A stretch of 64,000 nt of DNA from Diphasiastrum complanatum (Eukaryota; Streptophyta; Lycopodiopsida; Lycopodiales; Lycopodiaceae). Each line of letters begins with the position of its first letter. The stretch's first letter is position 1. The notes beneath the pieces are model-generated. The model saw only the letters and a program-made list of their open reading frames with translations. It was not told the DNA's origin and did no database searches. The translations under genes were made by a program, and so were the position numbers. Below, piece by piece: positions 51,071-60,989 of this stretch. The stretch spans positions 7,280,746 to 7,344,745 of the forward strand of contig CM055098.1 of assembly GCA_029204225.1 (NCBI GenBank), in the 5' to 3' direction.

Positions 51071-51808
51071 TCATGATAAGAATATGATTTGAGCAGTTCT
51101 CAAATGTAGTGAGAGCTCCATAAAGGTTGTCTTCAAGATCCAAGCTTCGTCTTTGGTAGCTTGTTGAATGAGCATCTTGGGTTGCAAAATGCGAGTCTCC
51201 TCCTTGCACATAGCTTCCATGGACTTGGTGTTGATGTGACCAAGCCTCTTGTGCCACAAGTCAAATGTGGTCATCTTGGTCTCCTCGGCTACCATCACAA
51301 CTTGGTTAGGATTTACAAAAGCATCAAGCTTAAATAACCTCCCAAACCTTGTTCCCCTTGCTGTGATCATCCCACTTTTCTTGATGTTGCATACATTAAT
51401 AGAGATCTCCACAATGAAACCATGATCTAAAAGTTGGCCAACACTAAGCAAATTCTTAGTGATGCTAGGAATGAAGAGAACACCATCTATCTTAGTCTTC
51501 TTGGAGGATCCTAAGCATAAGGGAATGAATCCCACACCTTCAACTTTACATTCATGATCATTTGCTGTAAAAATGGTCTTTATAGGTCCTACATAAGGTG
51601 TGAGTTGATAAAAATACTCCTTTTTACCTGACATGTGGGAGCTAGCCCCACTATCTATCCACCAAGGATCTTCACCTTTGACATTTAATGATGAAAAGGT
51701 TGATATCATGAGTGAGTCATCATGATAGCTCTCTTCTTCCTCTTGTCCAATGTTGGCTTGGCTTTGATCTTGCTTCCTCTTGAAGCATTCCGAGGCATAA
51801 TGACCCAT
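51071..51808 (-). pseudogene. C3 zinc knuckle, protease and GAG-pre-integrase
   Basis: The frame has the end of a CCHC knuckle (MGHYASECFKRK; the two Cys lie just upstream in YYCSKMGH). The retropepsin active site is PWWIDSGASSHMSG. The conserved VLFIPSITKNLLSVGQLLDH follows, then FDLWHKRLGHINTKSMEAM of the pre-integrase domain. It ends where integrase should begin. Confidence 0.88.
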
Positions 51809-51828
51809 CTTGCTACAATAGTAGCACT

Positions 51829-52571
51829 TTATCTTAGATTTGTCCTTCTTGGGCTTGACTTGTGATGATGAGGATGTGGATCCTCCTTGATCTCCATCCT
51901 TTGTCTCTTGGTCTTTTCTTTGCCTTTGCTCTTGAAAAATAAGGCTTTGTCAGCACCATCATTGATGGAGAGCCTCTCCATCCTTGATTTGATATGAGCC
52001 TTCCTACTCTCCTCGACCATTAACACACTTTGAAGGTCTTCAATTGTAGGCAAGTTTCCCATGACGGCATAGCTTTGGACAAGGTTAGTAAAATCACTAC
52101 ATAAGCCATTCAAAACTATTTGCACAAGTTCACTCTCTTTAATAGGTTCACCAACATAAGTAAGCTCTTTGTTCAAATCTTTTACTCTCAAAACAAATTG
52201 ATGTCCACTCTCACTCTTCCCTTAGAAGCATTAAAGAACTTGGTTCTTGAGGGGAAGTAACCTTGAGGTATTCTTGGACTCATAGATCTTTTGAAGAGTC
52301 TCCCAAGCCTCTTGGGCTGAGGTACATGCTCCTACTTCCTTGAGCAAATCATTTGCAATATTCATCTTAATACAATGAAGTGCAAGCTTGCACCTTCTCT
52401 TGTATTTAGTTGCTTCTTGTGGATGGATTGGCTCATCATCCTCTCCATTCACAATATCCATCAAATCTTGCACGAGATAAGGATAGATTCCATTCTTAAC
52501 TTCCAAATTGAATAATTTGAAGAATTCAATCTATCACTAGAATTCAAAAGATAGGCACTTATAGATGCCAT
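51829..52571 (-). pseudogene. C3 gag (UBN2 type)
   Basis: The start codon is best placed at 52571 (MASISAYLLNSSDRLNSSNY, SIWKLRMES), a typical copia gag opening. A frame change near 52490 leads to DLMDIVNGEDDEPIHPQEAT and ACTSAQEAWETLQKIYESKN. Another near 52210 leads to IVLNGLCSDFTNLVQSYAVM and ADKALFFKSKGKEKTK. Confidence 0.85.
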
Positions 52572-53246
52572 CTTCAATGATAGGAGATAGATTCAATGAA
52601 ACAAGATAGATTGTACAAGATATGATCACTACTAGCTATCCCACTCTCTTTGGGACCTGCGATGAATCACTCTCTAATTTCTCAACAAGATCTAAGGTGA
52701 TCTTGAGCTTGATCTATCTTCTAGATCCAAACTAGATCCAAACTTACTATAAATTTGATCAAAACTAGTCTCCTCGTTGATCTCGACTTCACAAGAAGGG
52801 TGAATCCACATATATTGAACCAAAAGCACTTTATAACACACAAATGTCTTACAAATAAAGCCTCTTAAATTTAGGCTGAATCACATTGACATATTCAAGC
52901 ATAAACGTATCCAAAATCGAGTAGAATTATGCATTTCTAGATGAAAAAATCATCAAAACACTTGATCTGAACTTAAAAAGTGTATTTTAGGACTTTAAGA
53001 AGCCTAAGAAAGACCTAATTAAGCTCTCAAATGGCTGATCCAAACTTCTAAAGAGTGGTGGCATTCAAATCCTTATGAAAATCCCTACTAGGAGACATGT
53101 ACTCTAAGATTCAACTCATAAGAACTTTTTAATTTGGTTTGGTTGAATGGAAATGGGTCAATCTTGGTTCCTGCAGACAAAGCCAATACTACTCAAATCT
53201 AGGATCTAAGCTTAAGAAAATCAAATCTAAAGCTCACTTTTGATTA

Positions 53247-53934
53247 GGCTCTAATACCATGACAAAATTTTACAGCAAAATAAATCCCAATCTAAAAGTG
53301 ATGGAGGATGCACAAATAAAAGATCTAGATCCAAACTATGAGCTAGAATCAAGACTAGTGACCAAAACTAGCAAATTTGGCATTTAACTCCACATTAGGC
53401 ACATAGATTTGATCAAATGAACCAAAGTAAAGCACAACAAGCTTCTCATATCTGTAAACAAGTTCAGTACCTTCCAAACCAAGCAATTAATGCATAAGAA
53501 CACTCACATCCAATAGCTAGAACTCGCCACCAAAAGACGATGATGATAGAAGTGGAAAAAACTCGATTTTTCTTGATATTTGGATGGGAATCCCATCATA
53601 CATTTATACTTTTCAAGTTCAGATCTGAGCATATTAGGGCACCTCTGAACTTATCATACCCTAACCCTAACATCTACCCTAATAGGTCATTGGATCCACC
53701 CTAACTTGGAGTCAAGGTCTCGAGATCCAAAAACAATGTAAAACATGCTATTTTTAGATCCTAGAATTTCTCTAGCCTATCCAAACACGATTTGGACTCA
53801 TTCCAAAGGTGCCACTCCCTAGGTTAGGAATGAGACTTACAAAGAGTTTCCTATGCTATTTGGCACGTGTGACAAGCCACAACATGACCATAATACAATT
53901 TTCAAGCAATATGACCAAAATTGGTCAAGCTAGT
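53247..53934 (-). repeat. C3 5' LTR (from 53260) and primer site (53247-53259)
   Basis: GGCTCTAATACCA is the complement of an initiator-Met primer site with one change. The LTR starts directly after it with TGACAAAATTTTACAGC. A TATA-like ATAAATG on the minus strand lies near 53600. The far end is unclear after 53934. Confidence 0.65.
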
Positions 53935-54609
53935 CTCCAACTCAAACCAGCTTTGATATTGCAATCATGCCTATGAACCCTAGTATATCTCCATTCTATG
54001 GAGTGATCTAGTTAACTCTAATTGTAGTAAAAGGTAGCCAATTTTGGTACAAATTCAATGTAAAGACAAAGACCAACATAATGAGGGTTGCTTGCCAAAC
54101 AAAAATCTAACATTAAGTTGATTTTTTTATGACTAACTTAATGTGACTTATGTAAGGTAATGGTGTATGCACTTCATTAATATAAAAAATAAAATCTTGA
54201 TCTAATTTTGATACACATCTTTCCATGTCTCTATGTGATATACTTAAACAACTTATGCAATGTCTCTTCTCCTTGATGCCAATTTTTGTAATGTAATCGA
54301 TGACAAATGCTCACTAGCCACCCATCGGTTATATCCCTTTAGACTCACTGTGCATTGAAGTTATCGACAAAACTATTGAGGACAATGAAACACATGCTGG
54401 TTTGCGTAACAACATGTTTTGTGAAAATTGACAAATATTAGCTTGATAAACATATAGTTTATTGTACATTTTGTAATTCACATGTGTGTGAGCATGTTCA
54501 CACGTGTGAGTATAGGCCTAAGGTATTTAGGTCCTAATCATATGAGTTAGATAGGAAGTTTGGTTAAGTTTCCTAAAATCTATGAGCTACCTCTAAAAAT
54601 CAAGGACGT
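53935..54609. other. Intergenic, nothing recognised
   Basis: AT-rich sequence with no believable coding frame. Confidence 0.5.
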
Positions 54610-55088
54610 TGGTGTTGATCTAACTACCATGGATGGTGTACATAATGGTTAGGTCAAATTGACTTGAGCAGGTCAACCTAATGATTTTTTGGTACCGAAA
54701 CACGTGCTATACCTGCTCAGGCAGCCAAGGTAGGATCCTCTTTGTATTTGCAAATCATTCATTCAATGTGAGAGAGATCATGATTTTGGAGCAATTGACA
54801 ATTTGGGGCTTTTACACTATTTGTGTTGGAATTTTTGGATGTGAATGTAATCTAAACTTAGTAAAGTTGATTCTCTGATATTAGGCCGTAGCTCAGACTG
54901 ATTTTCACACATGTGAATAGTACATTCAGTGTTTTGATCAATAATCGATTGTTCTTGCTTGTTTAGATCAAGGTTTGAGTGCTAGTTTTGCAATAGATTG
55001 ATTAACCAAGTACCAAATCACTCTTGAACATCTTTTGTAGATCCACTAAGGGTCCTATTTACTGTAATTTCAACATGGTGTCAGAGCC
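54610..55088 (+). mobile_element. LTR with primer site (55076-55088), remnant
   Basis: TGGTGTCAGAGCC at 55076 matches the initiator-Met primer site with one change and follows directly on ...TTTCAACA. The left end at 54610 (TGTTGATC) is chosen because TGTTGA mirrors TCAACA. About 466 bp. No gag or pol follows. Confidence 0.45.
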
Positions 55089-56812
55089 AAGTACAAGAGT
55101 TTAATTGTTGATCAAAACCAAGTCCAAATTTAGTAAGTTTGATGCTGAAAGTCTAGTTTTGAGAAGGCAAGCCTACACCAGGTTATTGTTTCAAAAATTG
55201 AGATCTATATCTGTTAGTGGAATGCAAGTGTACTTTTCACGCGTGTGGAGAGCTGTTGTACTTGCATATAATGTTGCATTATTAATAGGATTCTCATAAT
55301 TGTTCTACACATCATTTGAATGAGAATTTTGATGCAAATCAAAGAGAAAGCATCAGAGATCAAAAGCCATTATTGAGATAGAATATACAAAAGTTCAACT
55401 TTATATGGAATAAGGTGATGCTTTGCAACACATTAATGCCCATTTTTGGACTCAAAAAGAGCCCCTTCAATAATCATGATTAGTGTTAATGATGACATAG
55501 GTCCAAATAAAAGTGTGACAATTAAGCTACAATGGTCCATATGACATGGCAAATGTAGTGGTGCAAATTACCTATTTTTAATTCGAAATGTTCAGTAGCT
55601 ACTAACCTATACGTGTGTGTGTGTGTGTGTGTGTGTGTACTTTTCGTGCTGACAATGGATAAAAAAATTTATTATAGCACAAAGTTTTTTGCCATATATG
55701 CAAAACATGGAGAACTGATATATGAGTCTTATGCTCTCATTGAAATGGGGTCTTAATTTTATGCTCACATGTACGAAGTTCTAAAGAACAACTCCGGGAA
55801 CGGCAAATTATCGCCACTTTCTATGCCTACTATTACAATCACCAAGTGAAGATCTCCTTAGATCTTGTTACATGCAACCAAAAGGACACCTAACTAGTAC
55901 AAAGAGATTCGAAAATATCTTAAATCCACTGAATTCCAGATACTCGAAACCCCAATGGTTCGGAGCATCAAGGAAATCATCGATGAATTCTATGTTGGGC
56001 TAAGGATTGTCATATTCTCAAACAAGACACAACAATCAGGAAAATATGAGAAAAATTAAGAACAATATATTGGTGCTGTCATTTATGTAGTGACACTGAC
56101 ATAGATACAATATCCCGAATTTTGTATATACCTTGCTTTATTTTTAAACTCTTCAATTTCTCTAAATCTTAACTTCTTAGGTCCATCTATATGGTCTATT
56201 TATGTACTATGATGACATGGAATCAGGAAAGGTCCATTCCCTGCTGGCTACGGGCACTGCTCACTATGGGCAGGAAGTGGTAGGTTCGTGAATGTGACAG
56301 GAAGGAATGAAGACCTGATTCTCAATATTGGTGAGATATGCAAGACGTTTGATATTGCTAGAATGCAATCTTCTTAATTGACTCATATAATGACAGACTT
56401 GTAACAACACCCACTCTATGTTTTGGGAATATCGTTGGACCACCTTTATCAAGGCTCTTTTTGCTTTGAAATAGATAATTGGGCATCACATTCTTTCTTG
56501 CTTTCCAGCTACTGGCGGTTTTGGAATCCCAAATGAAAAGACAGAATGCAAACTCAGTCTGTGTGTGACCTCTTGTAGAACAAAAGTGCTCATAAACCTC
56601 AAAGCATTCTGATACTTAGAGCTCTCTTTATTGGAAAGATGAGGCCAAAGATCAAAGATACACAACCATCCATGTCTTGCATGAAAGGGTTACCCTCTCA
56701 GATGCACGAAAACACTACCTTTACTATCTTGTCACAGAGCAAAACAGCATCTCAATGACAGGCATACTACGGGAAAATCGTTCGTCTCAAGAGCAATTGC
56801 TTTTGATCTGAA
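55089..56812. other. Intergenic and 3' UTR of the carrier gene
   Basis: A (GT)n run lies at 55613-55638. The 3' UTR of the carrier gene should lie below 56813 on the minus strand. No other gene seen. Confidence 0.5.
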
Positions 56813-57187
56813 TTAGTCATGCGTAAGGGATATGGAACTTAGTTTTGCTGTCCCATGTTTAAATGTGGGGTCTTGCTCCAGCGCTTGATCAGTAGGTTGA
56901 TGGTCCTGACTCTGCTGGTTGGAACTCTTTCCAAGAAGATTAGGCCAAGAGCTACCCTCTAGTGAATTTGTAGGGAACAATATTTGCAACTGCCTCATGA
57001 TCAGTTCAAAACTTGTGAAAGTAATTACAGCAGCTGGAGTTGTTCTCAAGAGGTTTGTGGCACAACCACGATAGAAGCCAGCAGTACCTTCTTCCACAAA
57101 TATTTTTTTGACACAATCAATCATGCCCGTATACCTCAAGTGGGCGAGTGTGGAATGACCCTGTTCTTGAAGCCGCGACCTGACAAC
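56813..57187 (-). CDS. NDT-like carrier, last exon
   Basis: Acceptor TTTTGTAG before [12 protein letters not shown]. It covers the third carrier repeat and the polar C-terminal tail to the stop at 56813. Confidence 0.88.
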   Translation of the reverse strand, partial: VVRSRLQEQGHSTLAHLRYTGMIDCVKKIFVEEGTAGFYRGCATNLLRTTPAAVITFTSFELIMRQLQILFPTNSLEGSSWPNLLGKSSNQQSQDHQPTDQALEQDPTFKHGTAKLSSISLTHD

Positions 57188-57526
57188 CTACAAAACATAA
57201 TGAAGCAACAGTACAAATGACTACAAAGAGAGACTAGAACCTCAATGAGCTACATGACCGCACTCACATCAATAGTTAGCATTGACATGTGTGCTGCAGC
57301 TGAAGTAGCTTCTTCTAGTGCAATAATTTACAGCAAATACTGTCCACTTTATTAAGTTGAGTCTTCAGAACTGTAGCACAGCTGGTATTATCTGAGCATA
57401 CCTCGTGGGGGTAGGTTAGAGTAGATGCTAGGATCTTCGATACTGAAGAGGCAAGTGCAACACGACCAGCGCTAAGTTTATCAGGTGTTGTGTCATCTGG
57501 AATAAATGCCAAATGCAACAGATAGG

Positions 57527-57585
<59 letters not shown>

Positions 57586-58028
57586 CAGACAGACAGACGG
57601 GGGAGGGAAGGGGGGGTCTTGCAGATACTCCAACATACCTTGTCCAGCCAAGTACTCTTTGAGTATCTCATAGACTGGGAACTGAACAGCTACATGGCTA
57701 ATGCCTACCATTGCTGGTACCAATCCACTGCATGTCAAAAACCACATAAGAGTACCTTAACTAAATAGCTCATCTAATAGACAAGATAATGAAACTTTAC
57801 ATGATTGCACACATATGTGACCTTGCATGGCAAATAAGTGTAAAATGAAGTGATTTAAACTATTGTTCTTTTCTATAGAATAAGTATTGACAGATTTTGA
57901 AAGACTATACACCAAAGGAATAAAGTACCCAACCTGTAAAGGCCGCGGACTCCCTCCTCTTTTGTAATTCGGTTTAAGGCTGATAAGGTGCCACTATAGG
58001 GAATAAAGTCTGGCCTTAATCTTTGAGT
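56813..58028 (-). CDS. Mitochondrial carrier family, NAD+ transporter (NDT1/NDT2-like), 3' half
   Basis: Four exons in phase: 58028-57934, 57727-57639, 57496-57402 and 57187-56813, giving 217 C-terminal residues. The order follows carrier repeats 2 and 3: [20 protein letters not shown], then [20 protein letters not shown], then [19 protein letters not shown] followed by [10 protein letters not shown] (the P-x-E-x-x-R carrier signature), then [20 protein letters not shown] and TSFE. The last block is the hallmark of plant NDT proteins, which exchange NAD+ for adenine nucleotides across an organelle envelope. A polar tail of about 60 residues follows the last helix. Repeat 1 and half of repeat 2 are missing from the window, so the next intron is at least 5.9 kb. 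It is convergent with the FAH gene. Confidence 0.85.
57402..57496 (-). CDS. NDT-like carrier, exon before last
   Basis: Acceptor TTATTCCAG, donor GTATGC. It encodes [20 protein letters not shown] then [11 protein letters not shown]. Confidence 0.88.
57530..57598. repeat. (GA)n/(GACA)n microsatellite inside a carrier intron
   Basis: GA to 57569, then GACAGA and GACA units. It lies wholly within the 142-bp intron 57497-57638. Confidence 0.95.
57639..57727 (-). CDS. NDT-like carrier, third exon from the end
   Basis: Acceptor GACATGCAG, donor GTATGT. It encodes [20 protein letters not shown] then ILKEYLAGQ. Confidence 0.88.
57934..58028 (-). CDS. NDT-like carrier, fourth exon from the end
   Basis: Acceptor CTATTTACAG, donor GTTGGG. 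It encodes [20 protein letters not shown] then [11 protein letters not shown]. Confidence 0.85.
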
Positions 58029-59126
58029 CTGTAAATAGCAATTGCCAGAAAACAAAAGCCTATAAATCAGAGCATCCAGTTAGAAGCAGCAGATCAGAAT
58101 AGCTATGCTTTTCTTTATACACAAAACCAGGCTTCTCTGATATACAAGGTCCTTGCTAAACAGCAATGATACAAAATAAGACGATCAATGTACCTATGTC
58201 CCCCAGACTCGTCTGAACAGTACCTTCATACTCAGATCATTAAAAATAATAATACACAGACAATTGATTTCTAGGAAACGTCCTTGAAAAGGTTTCCATG
58301 AAGGACCTCAGAAAACGTTATATGCAGTTTACTCCCTAAGCACTACCAACAAATCTTTCTCAAGTATGCTGAAGAACGTTCGTAATAAGGTTCCAGGAAC
58401 TGTGGTTGCTAGCTTATAAGAATGACTGTGATTTTAACATATATATGATGGGCCCCTATTTTGGTAGGCCTAGTTCAACAAGAAGCTTGAACAAAAATAA
58501 ATACAGGTGACTAATTGACGTCTTCAACAAATTTACTGCACCCCGAAGTCACTATAAAAAGTTAGTGTCATTCGAAATTTGGGGTATTCTACATTTGTCT
58601 AGCTTGAAGTTTTTGAAGTTCTAAGCTTCTCTTCGAGTCATGGTTCATGTGCCATCATTTTCCACACGAGTGTTGTCAAACTCTAGCATAAGGCTTGATC
58701 TACTAGTTGACTACCAATGTGCAATTATTTAGATCCATTTAATGCTAATTTGATATTTTCTTTAGTCTATTCTTTTGAAGTTTCATGTGAAACCACATAG
58801 TTTCTATTAATGAAAGCTTTCTATTTGCTACTTCTGAATTTGTGTCAAATAACTATCAAAGACTTGCATCACTCTCATCCAATTAATTCAATACAGAAGG
58901 TCTTTATGTTACGTATTAACCATAGCCTCATTTGGTATACACAAGAAATCTTGTTAAGTAGCATGCTGATTTTTATTTTTCAGATTCAAGATAGTTTGAT
59001 GGAGAAACCTAGTTAAGTCATGCTTTCACAAATATATGATTGAAAATGCTCTCTGATCTTTTCTATCTGGGCCTAAGTCACATGATGTCCATCCCAATAG
59101 AAAAACACTTTTCTTGATAGCTCCAT
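58029..59126. other. Probable intron of the carrier gene
   Basis: No exon or transposon recognised. A further upstream exon (end of repeat 2, NPLWVVKTR-like) was looked for on the minus strand and not found. Confidence 0.4.
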
Positions 59127-59648
59127 TGTCATGCCCATGACTGGTCTCGGGTAGCGAGTCCACACTAGGGACCGGTAAACCAACCACCCATAAGTTAATT
59201 GTGACTATAAGGGAATTGGGGCCCTTATAATAAGTACATGATCATAATTAATGGTTGTAGGCCTAAAACACTAGGCCTACACTTGATGGTGGTTTGTATG
59301 GGTCTATCAATGAGTCATTGGGGAACTGGATGATGTGGCCCAGATAGGCTACAAAGGTGTCCAGTGAGGTGTCACAATGCACTACTAGTGGTGCATGGGC
59401 CTTGGAAGGTATAAGTATACGTATTGGGCTCTCACTAATGTATGCTTGATAGCATTACCGGTGGCAGGATGCTGTTGGTGTGATGCCTCATTCCTCTTTG
59501 GGATTGATCCATAGCCTGGGGGCTAGATCCGTTCGATCTAGGTTTGGTTAGGTTGGTTTGTCCACCATCAGGTTTCCTTGTGTTGCTTGTGATTGGCATG
59601 CTTAGAATAGGATCCCTGGATTGAGGACTTTATATTGGTATCAGAGCC
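59127..59648 (+). mobile_element. LTR with primer site (59636-59648), remnant
   Basis: TGGTATCAGAGCC at 59636 is a perfect initiator-Met primer site. The sequence starting TGTCATGCCC at 59127 looks like a gypsy LTR start. About 505 bp of LTR. No gag or pol follows to the end of the window, so it is a 5' LTR with a short leader or a deletion product. Confidence 0.55.
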
Positions 59649-60762
59649 AATTCTGAGCGCGTTTTTGCCATCGATTTGTGTTCAAGAAAAATCTCGAATT
59701 GTGGGGTTTTTCCATTGTGTGATATGGAATCTTGACACTTTTTTGAGAATTCAATGGAGTATGCAACGAAGTGGTGAAAGTGCGGATTATTCTTCCCATG
59801 GATTTCCTTGTTTGAAGTGTAATCGATTGTGTGGTAAGTGCACTACCAGGTATACAATCGGTTCGATGTTTAGACACTTCATATTGGTTTTCAGGAAGTA
59901 AATTTCCGGTTTTCAATTCACTTGTGTTGCCGTTTACTTCATTGGGGACATTTCTCTGTTAGGAGTGAATGCTGGTTTTTACGGCTTTTTGTTCTTTTGA
60001 CAATGATTTAGGTGGTTTTGTAGGCTGTCTTTTGCTTTTTATTGAGCCAGTCTTGGCTTGAATACGAGGAAAAGCGGGAAAAGAAGCACAAAAAAGACTA
60101 ATCACTGGTTGTTAGTGTTGGTGGCTTTTTACAAGATTTGCATGAGGTTTTATTGGATTTACAGGTTCATGCTGATTTTCCGGCAAACTGATAGTGTTTT
60201 GCAGGTTAGTGTTAGCCAGTAAGGCCATTCTCTGAATGGTATGGATTACAATAACGCCTATCCAGAGGCTATGGAAAGGCAATCTGCAAATCTGAGGGTT
60301 TGGGAAAATTTGGGCAACATCTACCCTGTTTTCCAACCATATTGAAATCTAGTGTTTGTAAATCTGTAAAAAATTATTGCTTATGCATTTGAAGATTAAG
60401 CAAACTCAGCAACACCCTAAAGCATTTCTTACTGCAAAAACAACAGTAGAATGGGATTTTTGCATAAAAACTTGGTTTATGCATTCTAAACTTCTGTTTT
60501 CTAATGAGAACAGCATAGAGCTCAGACTTTTGGGAGTTGTTGATGATGTAAATGCGCCCTATATGCTTCAAGAATCTGCAATATACAGCAGGTAAAACAT
60601 TGGAGAGTTTCATGCAAGTTAATTGTAGAAAAAAGAAGATGAAGAAAACAGCCGCTAGAAGCCTCCCAGATCCTGCCTCTGCACCCTCCTCATATCTGCC
60701 TACAGTGGAAAAAATGGCTAAGTGATGGTGGAGGGATGGCGCGCTCCCATCCCTCGGGCCAG

Positions 60763-60763
<1 letters not shown>
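59649..60763. other. Leader-like or intergenic sequence
   Basis: No recognised protein; the open frames at 59635-59901 and 60377-60595 are without motifs. Confidence 0.4.

Positions 60764-60813
<50 letters not shown>
60764..60813. repeat. (CT)n microsatellite
   Basis: About 50 bp of CT. Confidence 0.95.
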
Positions 60814-60816
<3 letters not shown>

Positions 60817-60965
60817 TCGGGCTGATCGGACTGTTGGAGGCTCGCGTGGGCTTTTGGCCCGATGAATTCTTTGTTTGGTGGGGGTGGGGGTGGGGGGATA
60901 TAGGTAGGTTAACTAAGAGTTTGTTAACTGAGAGTTTTTTTTTCCGGAAGTGAAGCTTACTGCAT

Positions 60966-60989
60966 GGGGGGGGGGGGGGGGGGGGGGGG
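60966..60989. repeat. Poly-G tract
   Basis: Twenty-four G in a row, with a G-rich stretch (60878-60898) nearby. Length may be unreliable. Confidence 0.85.

Larger units (their letters stand above)
50905..53934 (-). mobile_element. Ty1/copia element C3, internally deleted
   Basis: Minus-strand order: LTR starting at 53260 on the plus strand, primer site 53259-53247, leader, gag from ATG 52571, zinc knuckle, protease, GAG-pre-integrase to 51071. A purine-tract complement (50963-50971) and an LTR remnant (50905-50962) follow. A 30-base block, AAGCAATATGACCAAAATT.GTCAAGCTAG, occurs in both LTRs (50914 and 53905). Integrase, RT and RNase H are gone. It lies between the FAH and carrier genes. It is a different family from C2. 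Confidence 0.8.

Noticed and set aside
53659-53671. Telomere-like CCCTAACCCTAAC
   Set aside because: Only two imperfect units within the C3 LTR and not the plant CCCTAAA repeat; chance.
60878-60989. G-rich tracts as a G-quadruplex regulatory element
   Set aside because: They could fold that way, but no gene or promoter is nearby and homopolymer lengths are unreliable.
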